This document shows, piece after piece, positions 30,683 through 38,800 of a stretch of 64,000 bases of DNA. The translations under genes were made by a program, and so were the position numbers. The notes under the pieces are model-generated. The model ran no database searches. It saw only the letters and a program-made list of their open reading frames with translations, and had not been told where the DNA came from. Positions within the stretch are counted from its first letter, which is position 1. Every line of letters starts with the position of its first letter. This DNA is from Ensifer canadensis (GTDB lineage: Bacteria > Pseudomonadota > Alphaproteobacteria > Rhizobiales > Rhizobiaceae), in NCBI RefSeq assembly GCF_017488845.2, contig NZ_CP083370.1, positions 3,411,501 to 3,475,500 of the forward strand, given 5' to 3'.

Positions 30683-31064
30683 ACAAGCCTCCGGTTCGAG
30701 CCCTGCGAAAGCGGATTTCGCGTGCCGGACCTTTAGCTGTTCGTATGTCAGCGACTCACATGGGGAACTTCGGGTCAAGAACTTTTAAAGGTCCATCGCA
30801 TGTTTCCTTCGGTCGCTCTTTCGGCATCCAAGGCTGAGCCTGTTCGCGTGAACGGGCCTGTTTCCATTGCCGGTTCAAACTCACATTCGGTCGCCGCGCC
30901 GAGCGGCTGCACCATCATTCCGCTTGCGTTGCGGCAAAGGCTCAGGAGGACGAGACCATTCTTAGTAGCGGCGTTTGAAGCCATGTCGCGGATCGGTTCG
31001 TCCCCCTGGATCCGCCAGGATTGATCGCTCCTGGAAGATTAGAGAATGTGGCTTGTGTGCATTG
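30683..31064. other. 382-bp region between phoD and the IS110 transposase
   Basis: Contains the phoD leader and the left flank of the insertion sequence. A 69-codon minus-strand frame (30775-30984, MASNAATKNG...) is open but has no recognised similarity and mixed codon use. No gene is called; the boundary of the insertion sequence falls somewhere near 31020-31060. Confidence 0.4.
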
Positions 31065-32340
31065 TCAGGCCGTCTTTAACACCGCGCCCTCGATGACAAC
31101 GCCGGCGATCACATATTTCCATAGAGCAACCAACAATTTGCGTGCCAGCGCCACGATCGCGCTCTTCTTCGCGCGCCCACCGCTGGATTGCACGCGGGCC
31201 GTAAACCACTGGCTCAACGCTGATTGCGGCTGATGGCGCAACCACAACCACGACAGTTGGATCATCGTGGTACGCAGGCGCGGGTTGCCCGCCTTCGAGA
31301 CGCCTTGCTCGTGATCGATGGTTCCACTCTGCCAGGGTGTCGGTGCCAGCCCCGCGTACGCAGCAACCTGTCGCCGGTTGTCAAAATGGCGAAACAGCCC
31401 TTCGGTCCAGAGAACAGCCGCGAATTCCAGACCAATGCCTTTGACTTCGCACAACATCGCCCCAGTTGGGATCAGCGTTGCCGCCACGCTGTTCTTTTGC
31501 GCCGCCAGGAGCGTATCGCGCTCGTTCTCCACCGCTGTAATTTGCTCTAGCAACAATTCAAGGCGATCAAGTTCACGGCTTATTTGAGTTTTGAGGTGGG
31601 TCGGCAAAGGACGGCCATCACCCGTGTGAAGCTCGTCCAGTTGCTTGCGCCGGTTCTTGCGCAGCGGCTCGTAACCACTTATGCCCTGACCGAAGAGCAG
31701 GCCTTTAATGCGATTGACATGTTTGACGCGCTCGGCGATCAGAACCTTGCGCTCCCGGCAAAGGCGACGGCGATCTTCTTCCTCGGGGCTTGGCGCATTG
31801 ACCATGGCGCACACCCGTGGCTCTCCGCGTTTGAAGGCCAACAGCGCTCGGACCAGCGCCTCACCATCCAATTTGTCCGTCTTCGCTCGCCGGCGCCTGC
31901 GCGAGGTTGCTATCGAGGCTGGATCGACGACGTAACTTTCTATCCCGTTCGCCTTCAGCACACGATCGATCCAGAAGCCGTCAAGCCCGGCTTCCTGAAT
32001 GCTCACGATCGGAACCTGATTGCCCGTACGAGATCGCACCTTCTCCTGGAGCTGAGTAAAACGACCCAGCAATGCCGTCACATCGCCGCCAACCACAGAG
32101 TGCTTCGACATCTTCTCGCCGTTTCCCGGCGACAACGATGTGATCAGCCAGGTTGAGCGAGAGAGTTCCAACGACACGAAAATTGCGGCAAGATCAGTGC
32201 GGATAGCGGTCGGCGAATGCGGTTGGGAAGTTCCAGCTTCCATGACGGCGTCTCCTATGAGGTGAGTGCGTTATTGCAGCCTCACTCTGCCAGAGCGCCG
32301 GCCGCTATTCACTCCCCATGGAATCTTAACAGTGGCGTGA
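31023..32340 (-). mobile_element. IS110-family insertion sequence (ends not resolved)
   Basis: Element inferred from an intact IS110-type transposase; coordinates include approximate noncoding ends. Elements of this family usually lack terminal inverted repeats and target duplications, so the exact limits cannot be read from sequence. The plus-strand remnant just to its right suggests it landed in or next to a gene. Confidence 0.6.
31065..32243 (-). CDS. IS110-family transposase
   Basis: 392-residue DEDD-type transposase. It has the N-terminal RuvC-like domain (IFVSLELSRSTWLI; KTDKLDGEALVRALLAF; central ENERDTLLA helix) and the C-terminal Transposase_20 domain (CEVKGIGLEFAAVLWTEG, FDNRRQVAAYAGLAPTPWQSG, KAGNPRLRTTMIQLSWLWL). 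The first acidic residue of the tetrad appears to be Glu in SLELS where Asp is commoner. The frame is uninterrupted, so the element may be active. ATG 32243. IS110 enzymes work with a structured noncoding RNA from the element ends (bridge RNA); such a region would lie in the flanks. Confidence 0.93.
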   Translation of the reverse strand: MEAGTSQPHSPTAIRTDLAAIFVSLELSRSTWLITSLSPGNGEKMSKHSVVGGDVTALLGRFTQLQEKVRSRTGNQVPIVSIQEAGLDGFWIDRVLKANGIESYVVDPASIATSRRRRRAKTDKLDGEALVRALLAFKRGEPRVCAMVNAPSPEEEDRRRLCRERKVLIAERVKHVNRIKGLLFGQGISGYEPLRKNRRKQLDELHTGDGRPLPTHLKTQISRELDRLELLLEQITAVENERDTLLAAQKNSVAATLIPTGAMLCEVKGIGLEFAAVLWTEGLFRHFDNRRQVAAYAGLAPTPWQSGTIDHEQGVSKAGNPRLRTTMIQLSWLWLRHQPQSALSQWFTARVQSSGGRAKKSAIVALARKLLVALWKYVIAGVVIEGAVLKTA

Positions 32341-32373
32341 AACTATTTGAACGGTTTCGCGACAATTCGGTGA
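32244..32373. other. Upstream flank of the IS110 transposase
   Basis: 130 bp before the transposase start, without an ORF. In IS110-family elements the left-end noncoding region can encode the bridge RNA; no fold was computed here, and the outer limit of the element within this stretch is unknown. Confidence 0.35.
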
Positions 32374-32610
32374 ATACAGGGCCTTCGAAGGTGGCTCGTC
32401 TTCGACGGCGACTGGGCCGGGCCGAAGGCAGTCGGACGTTTCTCGACCTGGGCGATCCGCCAGGGATCGAAGGCTGCCGGCTTCGAGACCATCGAACGCG
32501 CCTCGCACCAATCGATCGCCGCCGCACAGCGCAAATCTGCAAACCTGCGAAACTGCCTGCGCACTTTCGTCTATCGTCGGTTCATTCTCTGCGCGCATAA
32601 ACCCTGCTGA
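32374..32610 (+). pseudogene. Gene remnant next to the insertion sequence (78 codons, no start)
   Basis: Open from just after a TGA (32371) to a TGA at 32608. It has strongly host-like codon use (mostly G or C at third positions) and reads RRWLVFDGDWAGPKAVGRF, then SKAAGFETIERASHQSIAAA. There is no initiation codon, and the frame begins right where the insertion sequence flank ends. This looks like the 3' part of a gene whose 5' part has been lost. The family is not recognised. Confidence 0.45.
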
Positions 32611-32775
32611 ATATCCACTTGCATGGAGGCGGTGCGGCGGGTGCAACCTCATGGCATTTGCCGCAAGCCCTGCTATGAAGAATCTCGTCCGCGGCCGCGG
32701 CCCCCCTTGCTGCGCTACGGACGAAACGCTTCAGCTCGCCGCCCGGCGACGTCAGATATCGGCAGGTTCCTTATC

Positions 32776-34083
32776 GTGTCCCATTCGAACACTCCCGTGC
32801 GTGATCACCTCGAACAGATCCTGAGCCGGCTCGATGCCCGTCGGGAGAACGAGAAGACCTATGTCAAGCTCTATGCCGACAGCGCCCGCATCGAGGCCGA
32901 TGCCGCCGACCGCCGCCTTCAGGCCGGCGCCACGCTCGGACCGCTCGACGGCAAGATCGTTTCGATCAAGGATCTTTTCGACGTTGCCGGAGAACCGACG
33001 CTCGCCGGCTCGATCATCAAGCGCACGGCAGCCGTGCCGCAACAGGACGCCGTCGTGGTCAGGAGATTGCGCGCCGCCGGCGCCGTGATCGTCGGCAAGA
33101 CCCATATGACCGAATTCGCCTTCACCGCGGTCGGCCTCAATCCCCATTATCCGGTTCCCGGCAACGCGACCGATGAAAGCCTGATCCCCGGCGGCTCGTC
33201 CTCGGGCGCGGCCGTGTCGGCGGCGGAAGGCACCTGCGATATCGCCATCGGCTCCGACACCGGCGGTTCCGTGCGCATCCCGGCGGCGCTGAACGGCCTC
33301 GTCGGTTTCAAACCGACCGCCAGCCGCGTGTCCCTCGACGGCGCCTTCCCGCTTGCCCCGAGTCTCGATTCTATCGGGCCGCTCGCCCACACGGTCAGCG
33401 ACTGCGCAGCTGTCGATGCCGTCATGGCCGGCGAGCCGGTAACAGCGCTTGTTCCCCAGCCGATTGCCGGCCTGCGGATCGGCGTGCCACGCGGCCAGCT
33501 CCTGGCCGCGCTCTCAACCGAAATAGCCACACACTTTACGGCATGTCTCGACCGCCTCACTGCTGCGGGCGCCGACCTTGTCGATTGCGGTATCGACGAC
33601 CTTATCGACCGGTTGAAGAAGGCGACCGCGATCGGCTCGATCGCCGGCCTCGAGGCGAGCCGTCTGCATGCCGACTGGCTTTCGGATCACGACGCACCGG
33701 TCGACATCAGGGTTTCATCGACGCTTCGACGTCGTTTGCTGACGCCGCAGGCAGCACTAGATGCGCTGTTGGAAACGAGAGCAGGCCTAGCAAGTGCCAT
33801 GGACGATCGGCTCTCCGCCTACGATCTCATCGTCTTGCCGACGACGCCGATCGCCGCAGTGCCGATCGCCTCCGTGGAGGCGAATGAGGCAGAATATGAT
33901 CGCGTCGAGGGCTTGCTCTTGCGCAACTGCCAGGTCGCAAACCAGTTCGATCTCACGGCCATAACCTTGCCGATGCCGGGGCCGACCCGCCCGGCTGGCC
34001 TGATGTTGGTGGGCAGGAACGGAACGGACGGGACGCTGCTGGCGGTAGCGGCCTCGGTCGAGGCGCTGTTACGGGAAAGGTGA
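32776..34083 (+). CDS. Amidase (amidase signature family)
   Basis: 435-residue hydrolase of the amidase signature family with a Ser-cisSer-Lys triad. K65 (SIKDLFDV), the GGSSSG loop at residues 139-144 containing the cis-Ser, and S165 in GSDTGGSVRIPA, the expected nucleophile, are all present. The start is GTG 32776 (MSHSNTPVRDHLEQ) with GGCAGG nine bases upstream; the longer frame has no family similarity. Substrate is unknown; GatA is unlikely because no GatB/GatC genes adjoin. It follows the insertion-sequence scar. Confidence 0.9.
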   Translation: MSHSNTPVRDHLEQILSRLDARRENEKTYVKLYADSARIEADAADRRLQAGATLGPLDGKIVSIKDLFDVAGEPTLAGSIIKRTAAVPQQDAVVVRRLRAAGAVIVGKTHMTEFAFTAVGLNPHYPVPGNATDESLIPGGSSSGAAVSAAEGTCDIAIGSDTGGSVRIPAALNGLVGFKPTASRVSLDGAFPLAPSLDSIGPLAHTVSDCAAVDAVMAGEPVTALVPQPIAGLRIGVPRGQLLAALSTEIATHFTACLDRLTAAGADLVDCGIDDLIDRLKKATAIGSIAGLEASRLHADWLSDHDAPVDIRVSSTLRRRLLTPQAALDALLETRAGLASAMDDRLSAYDLIVLPTTPIAAVPIASVEANEAEYDRVEGLLLRNCQVANQFDLTAITLPMPGPTRPAGLMLVGRNGTDGTLLAVAASVEALLRER

Positions 34084-34261
34084 TGCGTCCGGTTCGACCC
34101 GAACCAAACCCCGGCACATAATCAGTTGAGGGCGCTCACGCGAGGGCGCCCGTATCGTATATATGAAGCCTGGCCAGCGAACCGAACGGCTTTGCAGTTG
34201 GCGGCCAGTTGCAAAGCCCACGCCTGTGCTTGCATAGCGAACTGGGCCTCGCCGTCTCGCC

Positions 34262-34423
34262 TCAGTGCATCGTTTCGCCGGAAACCTCGTCGCGAAGGAT
34301 GCGGAACGCATCCTCGAGTGCTGCGACCAGCACATTGGTTAGCTCTTCGCCGTCATTGTTCGTGAGGTAGAGGGCAACGGCCGAATCCTGCGGATCGGTA
34401 TAATGCTCGATATCGCTTGACAT
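34262..34423 (-). CDS. Small acidic protein of unknown function (53 aa)
   Basis: MSSDIEHYTDPQDSAVALYL begins a 53-residue protein that continues TNNDGEELTNVLVAALEDAF and ends GETMH. It is acidic, with no signal peptide or membrane segment, and reads like a short amphipathic helix bundle. AAAGGACG lies a good distance before the ATG (34423), which supports expression; a much longer frame upstream is rejected because its composition is basic and random. No family is recognised. The 34661 gene is divergent to it. Confidence 0.65.
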   Translation of the reverse strand: MSSDIEHYTDPQDSAVALYLTNNDGEELTNVLVAALEDAFRILRDEVSGETMH

Positions 34424-34660
34424 ATCATCGTCCTTTGTTCGCCGTGTCACATCCCGGCTCTTGGCGCGATGGTATAAAGCCCGACTTGTGCAAAGCTTGA
34501 CGGGCAGAGCTTTGCATGACGCTCTGGTCGCGGCTTGGCATCGGGCTCGGCCTCTCGAAACAAGTGGCCCGATATACGCGGCTTGGCGGCATCGCCTTTT
34601 TACTCGCCCTCGCCCGCGCGGCGCGCTAGAGGACGCAGGAGATGAACGTCGGAACTGAAA

Positions 34661-35170
34661 ATGTCGAAAAAGCCGAAGCGCGATAACGCGCATTATGAGC
34701 AGCGGTTGAAGGCCGAGTTCCCGGACATCCACAGTGATGTGCTCACCGGCAGGATCTCCTCGCTTCGCAAGGCTCTCGTCATCGCCGGCCTGAAGCCGCA
34801 GCGGACCCGCCTTGAGAAACTCAAGAATTCGTGGGCAAAGGCCACCCCTGGCGAGCGCGACGGCTTCCTGACCTGGCTGGCGATATCAGGCGTGTTGCCT
34901 GTTGCCACTCCAGTTCCGCCCACGGCCGCCGTGCCTTCTCCCATACCCGCAGGTGCCCCCATCGCCAGCGGACGTTACCTGCTTCCCTCCACGATCACCC
35001 GGATCAAGGCGATCATGGCAAAGCAACGCCTGAAGCCCGACGACGTCATGCACGAGATGGGTTTTTTGTCCGATGGACAGTCCCTTGCCCGAGCGCTTGC
35101 CAAGAACGCATGCCTGAGGCTCGCGGTGATTGCCGGGCTGGAGGCGTGGCTGCGCACGCATGAAGAGTGA
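34661..35170 (+). CDS. Protein of unknown function (169 aa), accessory
   Basis: No family recognised. Residues 1-75 are basic and helical (MSKKPKRDNAHYEQRLKAEF, then SSLRKALVIAGLKPQRTRLE and WLAISGVLPVA), followed by a Pro/Ala linker (about 76-100) and a second helical part (TITRIKAIMAKQRLKPDDVM) ending in EAWLRTHEE. The layout suggests a small DNA- or RNA-binding protein. The ribosome site is weak; a 14-codon frame at 34642-34686 with a better site (GGAG) overlaps its start and might couple translation. Confidence 0.6.
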   Translation: MSKKPKRDNAHYEQRLKAEFPDIHSDVLTGRISSLRKALVIAGLKPQRTRLEKLKNSWAKATPGERDGFLTWLAISGVLPVATPVPPTAAVPSPIPAGAPIASGRYLLPSTITRIKAIMAKQRLKPDDVMHEMGFLSDGQSLARALAKNACLRLAVIAGLEAWLRTHEE

Positions 35171-35199
35171 CATCGTCATCGCAGCGGTATCCCTGGACT

Positions 35200-35299
35200 A
35201 CAGCGCCGCGCGTCTTTATTACACGCGCAAATGTCGCTGTAGCACTCTGAATTACTGCATGTTTCCTTAAATCGAATTCGATTTAAGGAAACATGCAGT
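35200..35299 (+). repeat. RIME-like palindromic repeat, copy 3
   Basis: Cleanest copy: GCGCCGCGCGTCT...ACACGCGC hairpin, then TCGCTGTAGCACT, then TGCATGTTTCCTTAAATCG mirrored exactly as CGATTTAAGGAAACATGCA around AATT. Confidence 0.9.
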
Positions 35300-35582
35300 A
35301 GACACGAGATCACTCCCGGCCGTCGAGGCTCGCTTGAGCAGCGCGTTTCAGTTCCCGGAACGTTCGCACATGCCGTCCATAGGCGGCGGTCATCACGCCT
35401 GAATCCGGCACAGAAATGTTCCGGCGCATCGTCCGGGCCGCCCTCTAAGAGAAGGAGAAGACGGACAAACGGGAGAGGCGAGGCAAGGCCCGGGTGGGCG
35501 ACAAGCGACACAACACGCTTATTTCCGAAGGTTGTTGCGAACTGGCGCAATACACCTACAGGTGCTAGTATTTCTGCGCCTA

Positions 35583-35693
35583 CTGCATGTTTCCTTAAAT
35601 CGAATTCGATTTAAGGTTAAAAACATGCAGCAATTCAAAGTGTTGCAGCGACCTTTGCGCATCTAACAAGACGCGCGGCGCTGTAGAGTTCCT
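35583..35693 (-). repeat. RIME-like palindromic repeat, copy 4 (inverted)
   Basis: Same blocks as copy 3 but in reverse order on the plus strand: the CTTAAATCGAATTCGATTTAAG palindrome comes first, then CAATTCAAAGTG, GCAGCGACC, and the ACGCGCGGCGC end. A few inserted bases (TTAAAAA) break the right arm of the long palindrome. Confidence 0.9.
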
Positions 35694-35818
35694 GGCGAAC
35701 AAATCTCGCAGTCGATAATCAGTTAAACGCGAATTGCTTGCAGCCAATTGCCGCGCCGTCGAGCCCCGCTCGATGACCAGAGTCGTTGTTCGACGACATC
35801 AACGTGGAGGAAAAGCCA

Positions 35819-36931
35819 ATGGCCAGCAATCTTGTTTCCTACATCGCGCAGATGCTTACCCCTGACATGATCGCGCGCATCGCTTCAGTGCTTGGCCTGG
35901 ATAGCAGCAAGGTGCAGAGCGCCGTCGCCGCTGCCGTACCGGCAATTCTGGCGGGCCTGACCGGCGTCGCCGCGCAGCCGGGCGGCGCGCAAAAGATCGC
36001 CGACAGCGCCAAACAACAGAGCGGCTCGCTCGACAATCTCATGGGAATGCTGGCGGGTGGCGACCAGGTTTCGCTTGCCCAAAACGGCTCACAGATCATC
36101 TCATCGCTGTTTGGCGCCAAGGACGGCAGTGCGCTGGCAACGGCCATAGGCGGGGTTTCCGGCATGGATCAAAGGGCGAGCGGCTCGCTGCTGGCAACGC
36201 TTGCTCCGCTGGTCATGGGCGGCCTCGCCCAGCAGAGCGGAGGCGACCTGAGCGCCAACGGCATCGCCGGTCTGCTCGCCAGCCAGAAGGACAATATCGC
36301 CGCCGCATTGCCATCCGGCGTCAGAGACCTGCTCGGCGGCACCGGCCTGCTCGGCTCGCTCGGCGCTCCGGCACAAACCGCTGCAGCCTCTGCCAGCCAA
36401 GCGACCCGCAGCGCTGCCGCTTCGGCCTCCGCAGTCGGTGGTGCCGGCCAACGCGCAGCGGCAGCAGCGGCCGCCGCGCCAGCCTCGTCGCGCAACTGGC
36501 TTTATTGGGTGATTGCCGCCCTGGTGATTTCCGGCGTGCTTTTCTACCTGTTCGGCAGGCCAAAGGAACCGGTCGCGCCCCAGGCCGGCACGCCTGAGCA
36601 GAGCTTGACGGTCGGCGGGGTCGATGTCGGCCAGCAGGTCAAGGACGGCATGGCCAGCCTGCAGACAGCGCTGACGGGCGTTACCGATGCGGCCTCCGCC
36701 ACGGCGGCCTTGCCGAAGCTGGAGGATGTCTCGAGCCAGCTCGACAAGGTCAGCGGTGTGGCCGGGCAACTCTCAGCCGGGCAGAAGGCAGCCCTCACGG
36801 CCCTGATCACGCCGATGATGCCCACGCTCAATGGGCTGTTCGACAAGGTTTTGGCCATCCCCGGCGTTTCGGACATTCTGAAACCCACTATCGATGCATT
36901 GAAGACGAAGCTGACGGCCCTGTCGACCTGA
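35819..36931 (+). CDS. DUF937 (YidB-like) protein with a single membrane segment
   Basis: 370 residues. The N-terminal DUF937 domain (about 1-180) has repeated helical units such as IASVLGLDSSKVQSAVAAAV, with the run of Gly/Ala-rich PAILAGLTGVAA and LAPLVMGGLAQQSGG. An Ala-rich linker, a membrane segment (about 226-246, NWLYWVIAALVISGVLFYLF) and a C-terminal region (about 260-370) of OmpA-linker-like Ala/Leu helices follow. The ATG at 35819 has GGAGG upstream. DUF937 is of unknown function, and the membrane-anchored arrangement is typical of rhizobial members. It is probably co-transcribed with the frameshifted gene that follows. Confidence 0.85.
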   Translation: MASNLVSYIAQMLTPDMIARIASVLGLDSSKVQSAVAAAVPAILAGLTGVAAQPGGAQKIADSAKQQSGSLDNLMGMLAGGDQVSLAQNGSQIISSLFGAKDGSALATAIGGVSGMDQRASGSLLATLAPLVMGGLAQQSGGDLSANGIAGLLASQKDNIAAALPSGVRDLLGGTGLLGSLGAPAQTAAASASQATRSAAASASAVGGAGQRAAAAAAAAPASSRNWLYWVIAALVISGVLFYLFGRPKEPVAPQAGTPEQSLTVGGVDVGQQVKDGMASLQTALTGVTDAASATAALPKLEDVSSQLDKVSGVAGQLSAGQKAALTALITPMMPTLNGLFDKVLAIPGVSDILKPTIDALKTKLTALST

Positions 36932-37018
36932 TGTTTCGAGAAACCGTCGGCACTCGGCGCGCCGCGTGGATCGGCAACGACTGTCATGAACACGAAATCG
37001 AACGAAGGAGGGTCAGCC

Positions 37019-37515
37019 ATGGCTGACAAATCGGCATTCACCCCGGAGGAATGGACGTTGCTTCTGGAGAGCGTGATGATGGCGGGCATAGCCGTGACCG
37101 CGGCGGAGCCGAGCGGCCTGTGGGGCATGCTCAAGGAGGGCCTCGCCAACAGCCGCGCCCTGCTGCAGGCAAAAACGATGCCGCGGCCAATCCGCTCGTC
37201 AAAGCGCTCGTCGCCGACTTCGAAACCTCGGTAGGACGAACGACGGCACGCGACGGCCTGCAGGCGAAACTGAAAGGCTCCAAGCCTGAGGACATGAAGG
37301 CCAGATGCATCGAAACGTTGCAGCAGGCGCGAACGGTCGTCGAAACCAAGGCTCCGGATGATGCCAGCGCCTTCGCCGCATGGCTGTATCAGATCAGCCA
37401 GCGCGTAGCGGAAGCCGCCAAGGAAGGTGGATTCCTGGGTTTCGGCGGTGTCGCCGTCAGCGAAGCGGAGAAAGCGACCCTATCGGAAATATCGGCCGCG
37501 CTGAAAATCGCCTGA
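37019..37515 (+). pseudogene. Conserved-looking protein with an apparent one-base deletion in an A5 run
   Basis: Two frames together give a coherent 165-residue soluble helical protein. The first part, MADKSAFTPEEWTLLLESVM through ANSRALLQAK, ends at about 37172; the second, DAAANPLVKALVADFETSV to the end EISAALKIA, runs in the -1 frame. One extra A in the AAAAA run would join them perfectly. AAGGAGGG precedes the ATG, so the gene was clearly built to be translated. It lies 87 bp after the DUF937 gene. It may be a real inactivating mutation, phase variation, or a sequencing error; the heptamer is not a canonical -1 slippery site. Confidence 0.7.
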
Positions 37516-37602
37516 CGCTGCGCCGGCAATGCCCGCTTCGTCGCCTGAAGCTACTCTGGCGAGCTGGGAGGAATTCGGGCTAAAGCAGGATTGAAGTCCC
37601 GA

Positions 37603-37692
37603 TGGCGGAGAGGGTGGGATTTGAACCCACGATACCCTTGCAGGTATGCCGCATTTCGAGTGCGGTGCATTCGACCACTCTGCCACCTCTCC
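37603..37692 (-). tRNA. tRNA-Ser (anticodon CGA)
   Basis: A 90-nt class II tRNA on the minus strand. The acceptor stem GGAGAGG pairs with CCTCTCC, followed by G and encoded CCA (37603-37605). The anticodon loop CTCGAAA gives CGA, decoding UCG. A long variable arm and the T-loop GTTCAAATC are present. Confidence 0.95.
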
Positions 37693-37994
37693 GCATAGTC
37701 GGTCGGCGCTTGTTCGGCGCGGTCGGGTTCATAGCGGCAGATTCGGGTGCTGGCAAGGGCCTCGGTGAAGATTATCCAATGCGGCGAGTGCCTTCTTCTT
37801 GACAGAGGAGCGCGTTTCCCGTAATTCGCGCAATGAAGTGGTGTGGCTTGCCCTCACCGCAGCGGGTGTGATTTGCGCCCATTCACCGGCAGGGCTTCGG
37901 GAATGATCCCGGAGTTCTGCTAAAAATGTCGACTGACAAAAAGACGGCCTTGCCCCTGGGGTAAAGAGCCGGCCCGAACATGAAAGGATAAAGA
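37693..37994 (+). promoter_or_regulatory. 302-bp leader region of rplU-rpmA
   Basis: No gene is seen. The end holds the rplU ribosome site AAAGGATAAAGA. A strand of short palindromic G/C-rich pieces lies around 37960-37985 (GGGGTAAAGAGCCGGCCC). A promoter must be here, since the tRNA upstream points the other way. Confidence 0.45.
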
Positions 37995-38366
37995 ATGTTC
38001 GCAGTCATCAAGACCGGCGGTAAGCAGTACCGCGTGGCAGCCAACGACGTCGTAACCATCGAAAAGCTGGAAGGCGTAGCAGGCGACAAGATTGAATTCA
38101 CCGAGATCCTGATGGTCGGCGTCGGCGCCGATGCAACCATCGGCGCTCCGTTTGTCGAAGGTGCCGTTGTCAGCGCCGAAGTCGTTGAACAGGGCCGCGC
38201 CAAGAAGGTCATCGCCTTCAAGAAGCGTCGCCGCCAGAACTCCAAGCGCTCGCGCGGTCACCGCCAGCACCAGACGACCGTCCGCATCCTGGACATCGCT
38301 GCTGCCGGTGGCAAGGCAAAGAAGGCTTCCAAGAAGTCTGAAGCCGCCGCTGAAGCTGCAAACTGA
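37995..38366 (+). CDS. rplU: 50S ribosomal protein L21
   Basis: Ribosomal protein bL21, binding 23S rRNA. The first ~103 residues match the family: [20 protein letters not shown], then [19 protein letters not shown] near 75-94. The last 20 residues form a Lys/Ala-rich extension ([19 protein letters not shown]), common in rhizobia. Ribosome site AAAGGATAAAGA. It is 33 bp before rpmA. Confidence 0.98.
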   Translation: MFAVIKTGGKQYRVAANDVVTIEKLEGVAGDKIEFTEILMVGVGADATIGAPFVEGAVVSAEVVEQGRAKKVIAFKKRRRQNSKRSRGHRQHQTTVRILDIAAAGGKAKKASKKSEAAAEAAN

Positions 38367-38399
38367 GTTTTGGGATCGAAGGTTTAAAGGAGAACACCA

Positions 38400-38669
38400 A
38401 TGGCACACAAAAAAGCTGGCGGTTCGTCGCGCAACGGTCGCGATTCCGAGTCCAAGCGCCTTGGCGTGAAGAAGTTCGGCGGCGAGAAGGTCATCGCCGG
38501 CAACATTATTCTGCGTCAGCGCGGCACCAAGTGGCATCCGGGCGCCAATGTCGGCCTCGGCAAGGACCATACGATTTTTGCGCTTACGGCAGGTAACGTG
38601 GACTTCCGTACGAAGGCCAATGGCCGCGTGTACGTGTCTGTAATGCCGAAAGCGGAAGCAGCGGAATAA
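38400..38669 (+). CDS. rpmA: 50S ribosomal protein L27
   Basis: Ribosomal protein bL27, whose N-terminus reaches the peptidyl-transferase centre. 89 residues beginning [20 protein letters not shown], the standard sequence, with no Firmicutes-type cleavable extension. AAAGGAGAA precedes the ATG. The rplU-rpmA-(GNAT)-obgE order is conserved. A strong terminator follows about 70 bp later. Confidence 0.98.
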   Translation: MAHKKAGGSSRNGRDSESKRLGVKKFGGEKVIAGNIILRQRGTKWHPGANVGLGKDHTIFALTAGNVDFRTKANGRVYVSVMPKAEAAE

Positions 38670-38741
38670 GCCGGTAGCGCTCTAAAACAGCCGGCGTCTC
38701 ATCGACCCGGCTGACGCACCTAACGGTTCCAAGCCAGACCT

Positions 38742-38781
38742 AAAAAGGGGAGATGGGGCAATACCCAACTCCCCTTTTTTT
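38742..38781 (+). terminator. Intrinsic terminator after rpmA
   Basis: AAAAAGGGGAG (38742-38752) pairs with CTCCCCTTTTT (38769-38779) around a GC-rich 16-base loop, with the T-run continuing into TTT. It lies only 20 bp before the next start codon, so the two GNAT genes likely have their own promoter or depend on read-through. Confidence 0.9.
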
Positions 38782-38800
38782 CGTTTCTGGAGGACGAACC

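Larger units (their letters stand above)
35171..35818. other. 648-bp intergenic region with inverted repeat pair
   Basis: Holds repeat copies 3 and 4 in opposite orientations, about 283 bp apart. A 124-codon minus-strand frame (35176-35550) is open but its last part lies inside repeat copy 3 and it has no ribosome site, so it is not called. No RNA gene is recognised. Confidence 0.5.

Noticed and set aside
30775..30984. 69-codon minus-strand frame upstream of phoD
   Set aside because: It has an ATG but no recognised similarity and mixed codon use, and it overlaps the phoD leader.
35176..35550. 124-codon minus-strand frame between repeat copies 3 and 4
   Set aside because: Its last part lies in a repeat and it has no ribosome site; codon pattern is not host-like.
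37603..37692. tRNA-Ser as attachment site of the 31-37.6 kb accessory region
   Set aside because: No second copy of the tRNA 3' end, no integrase and no attachment repeat are in the window.
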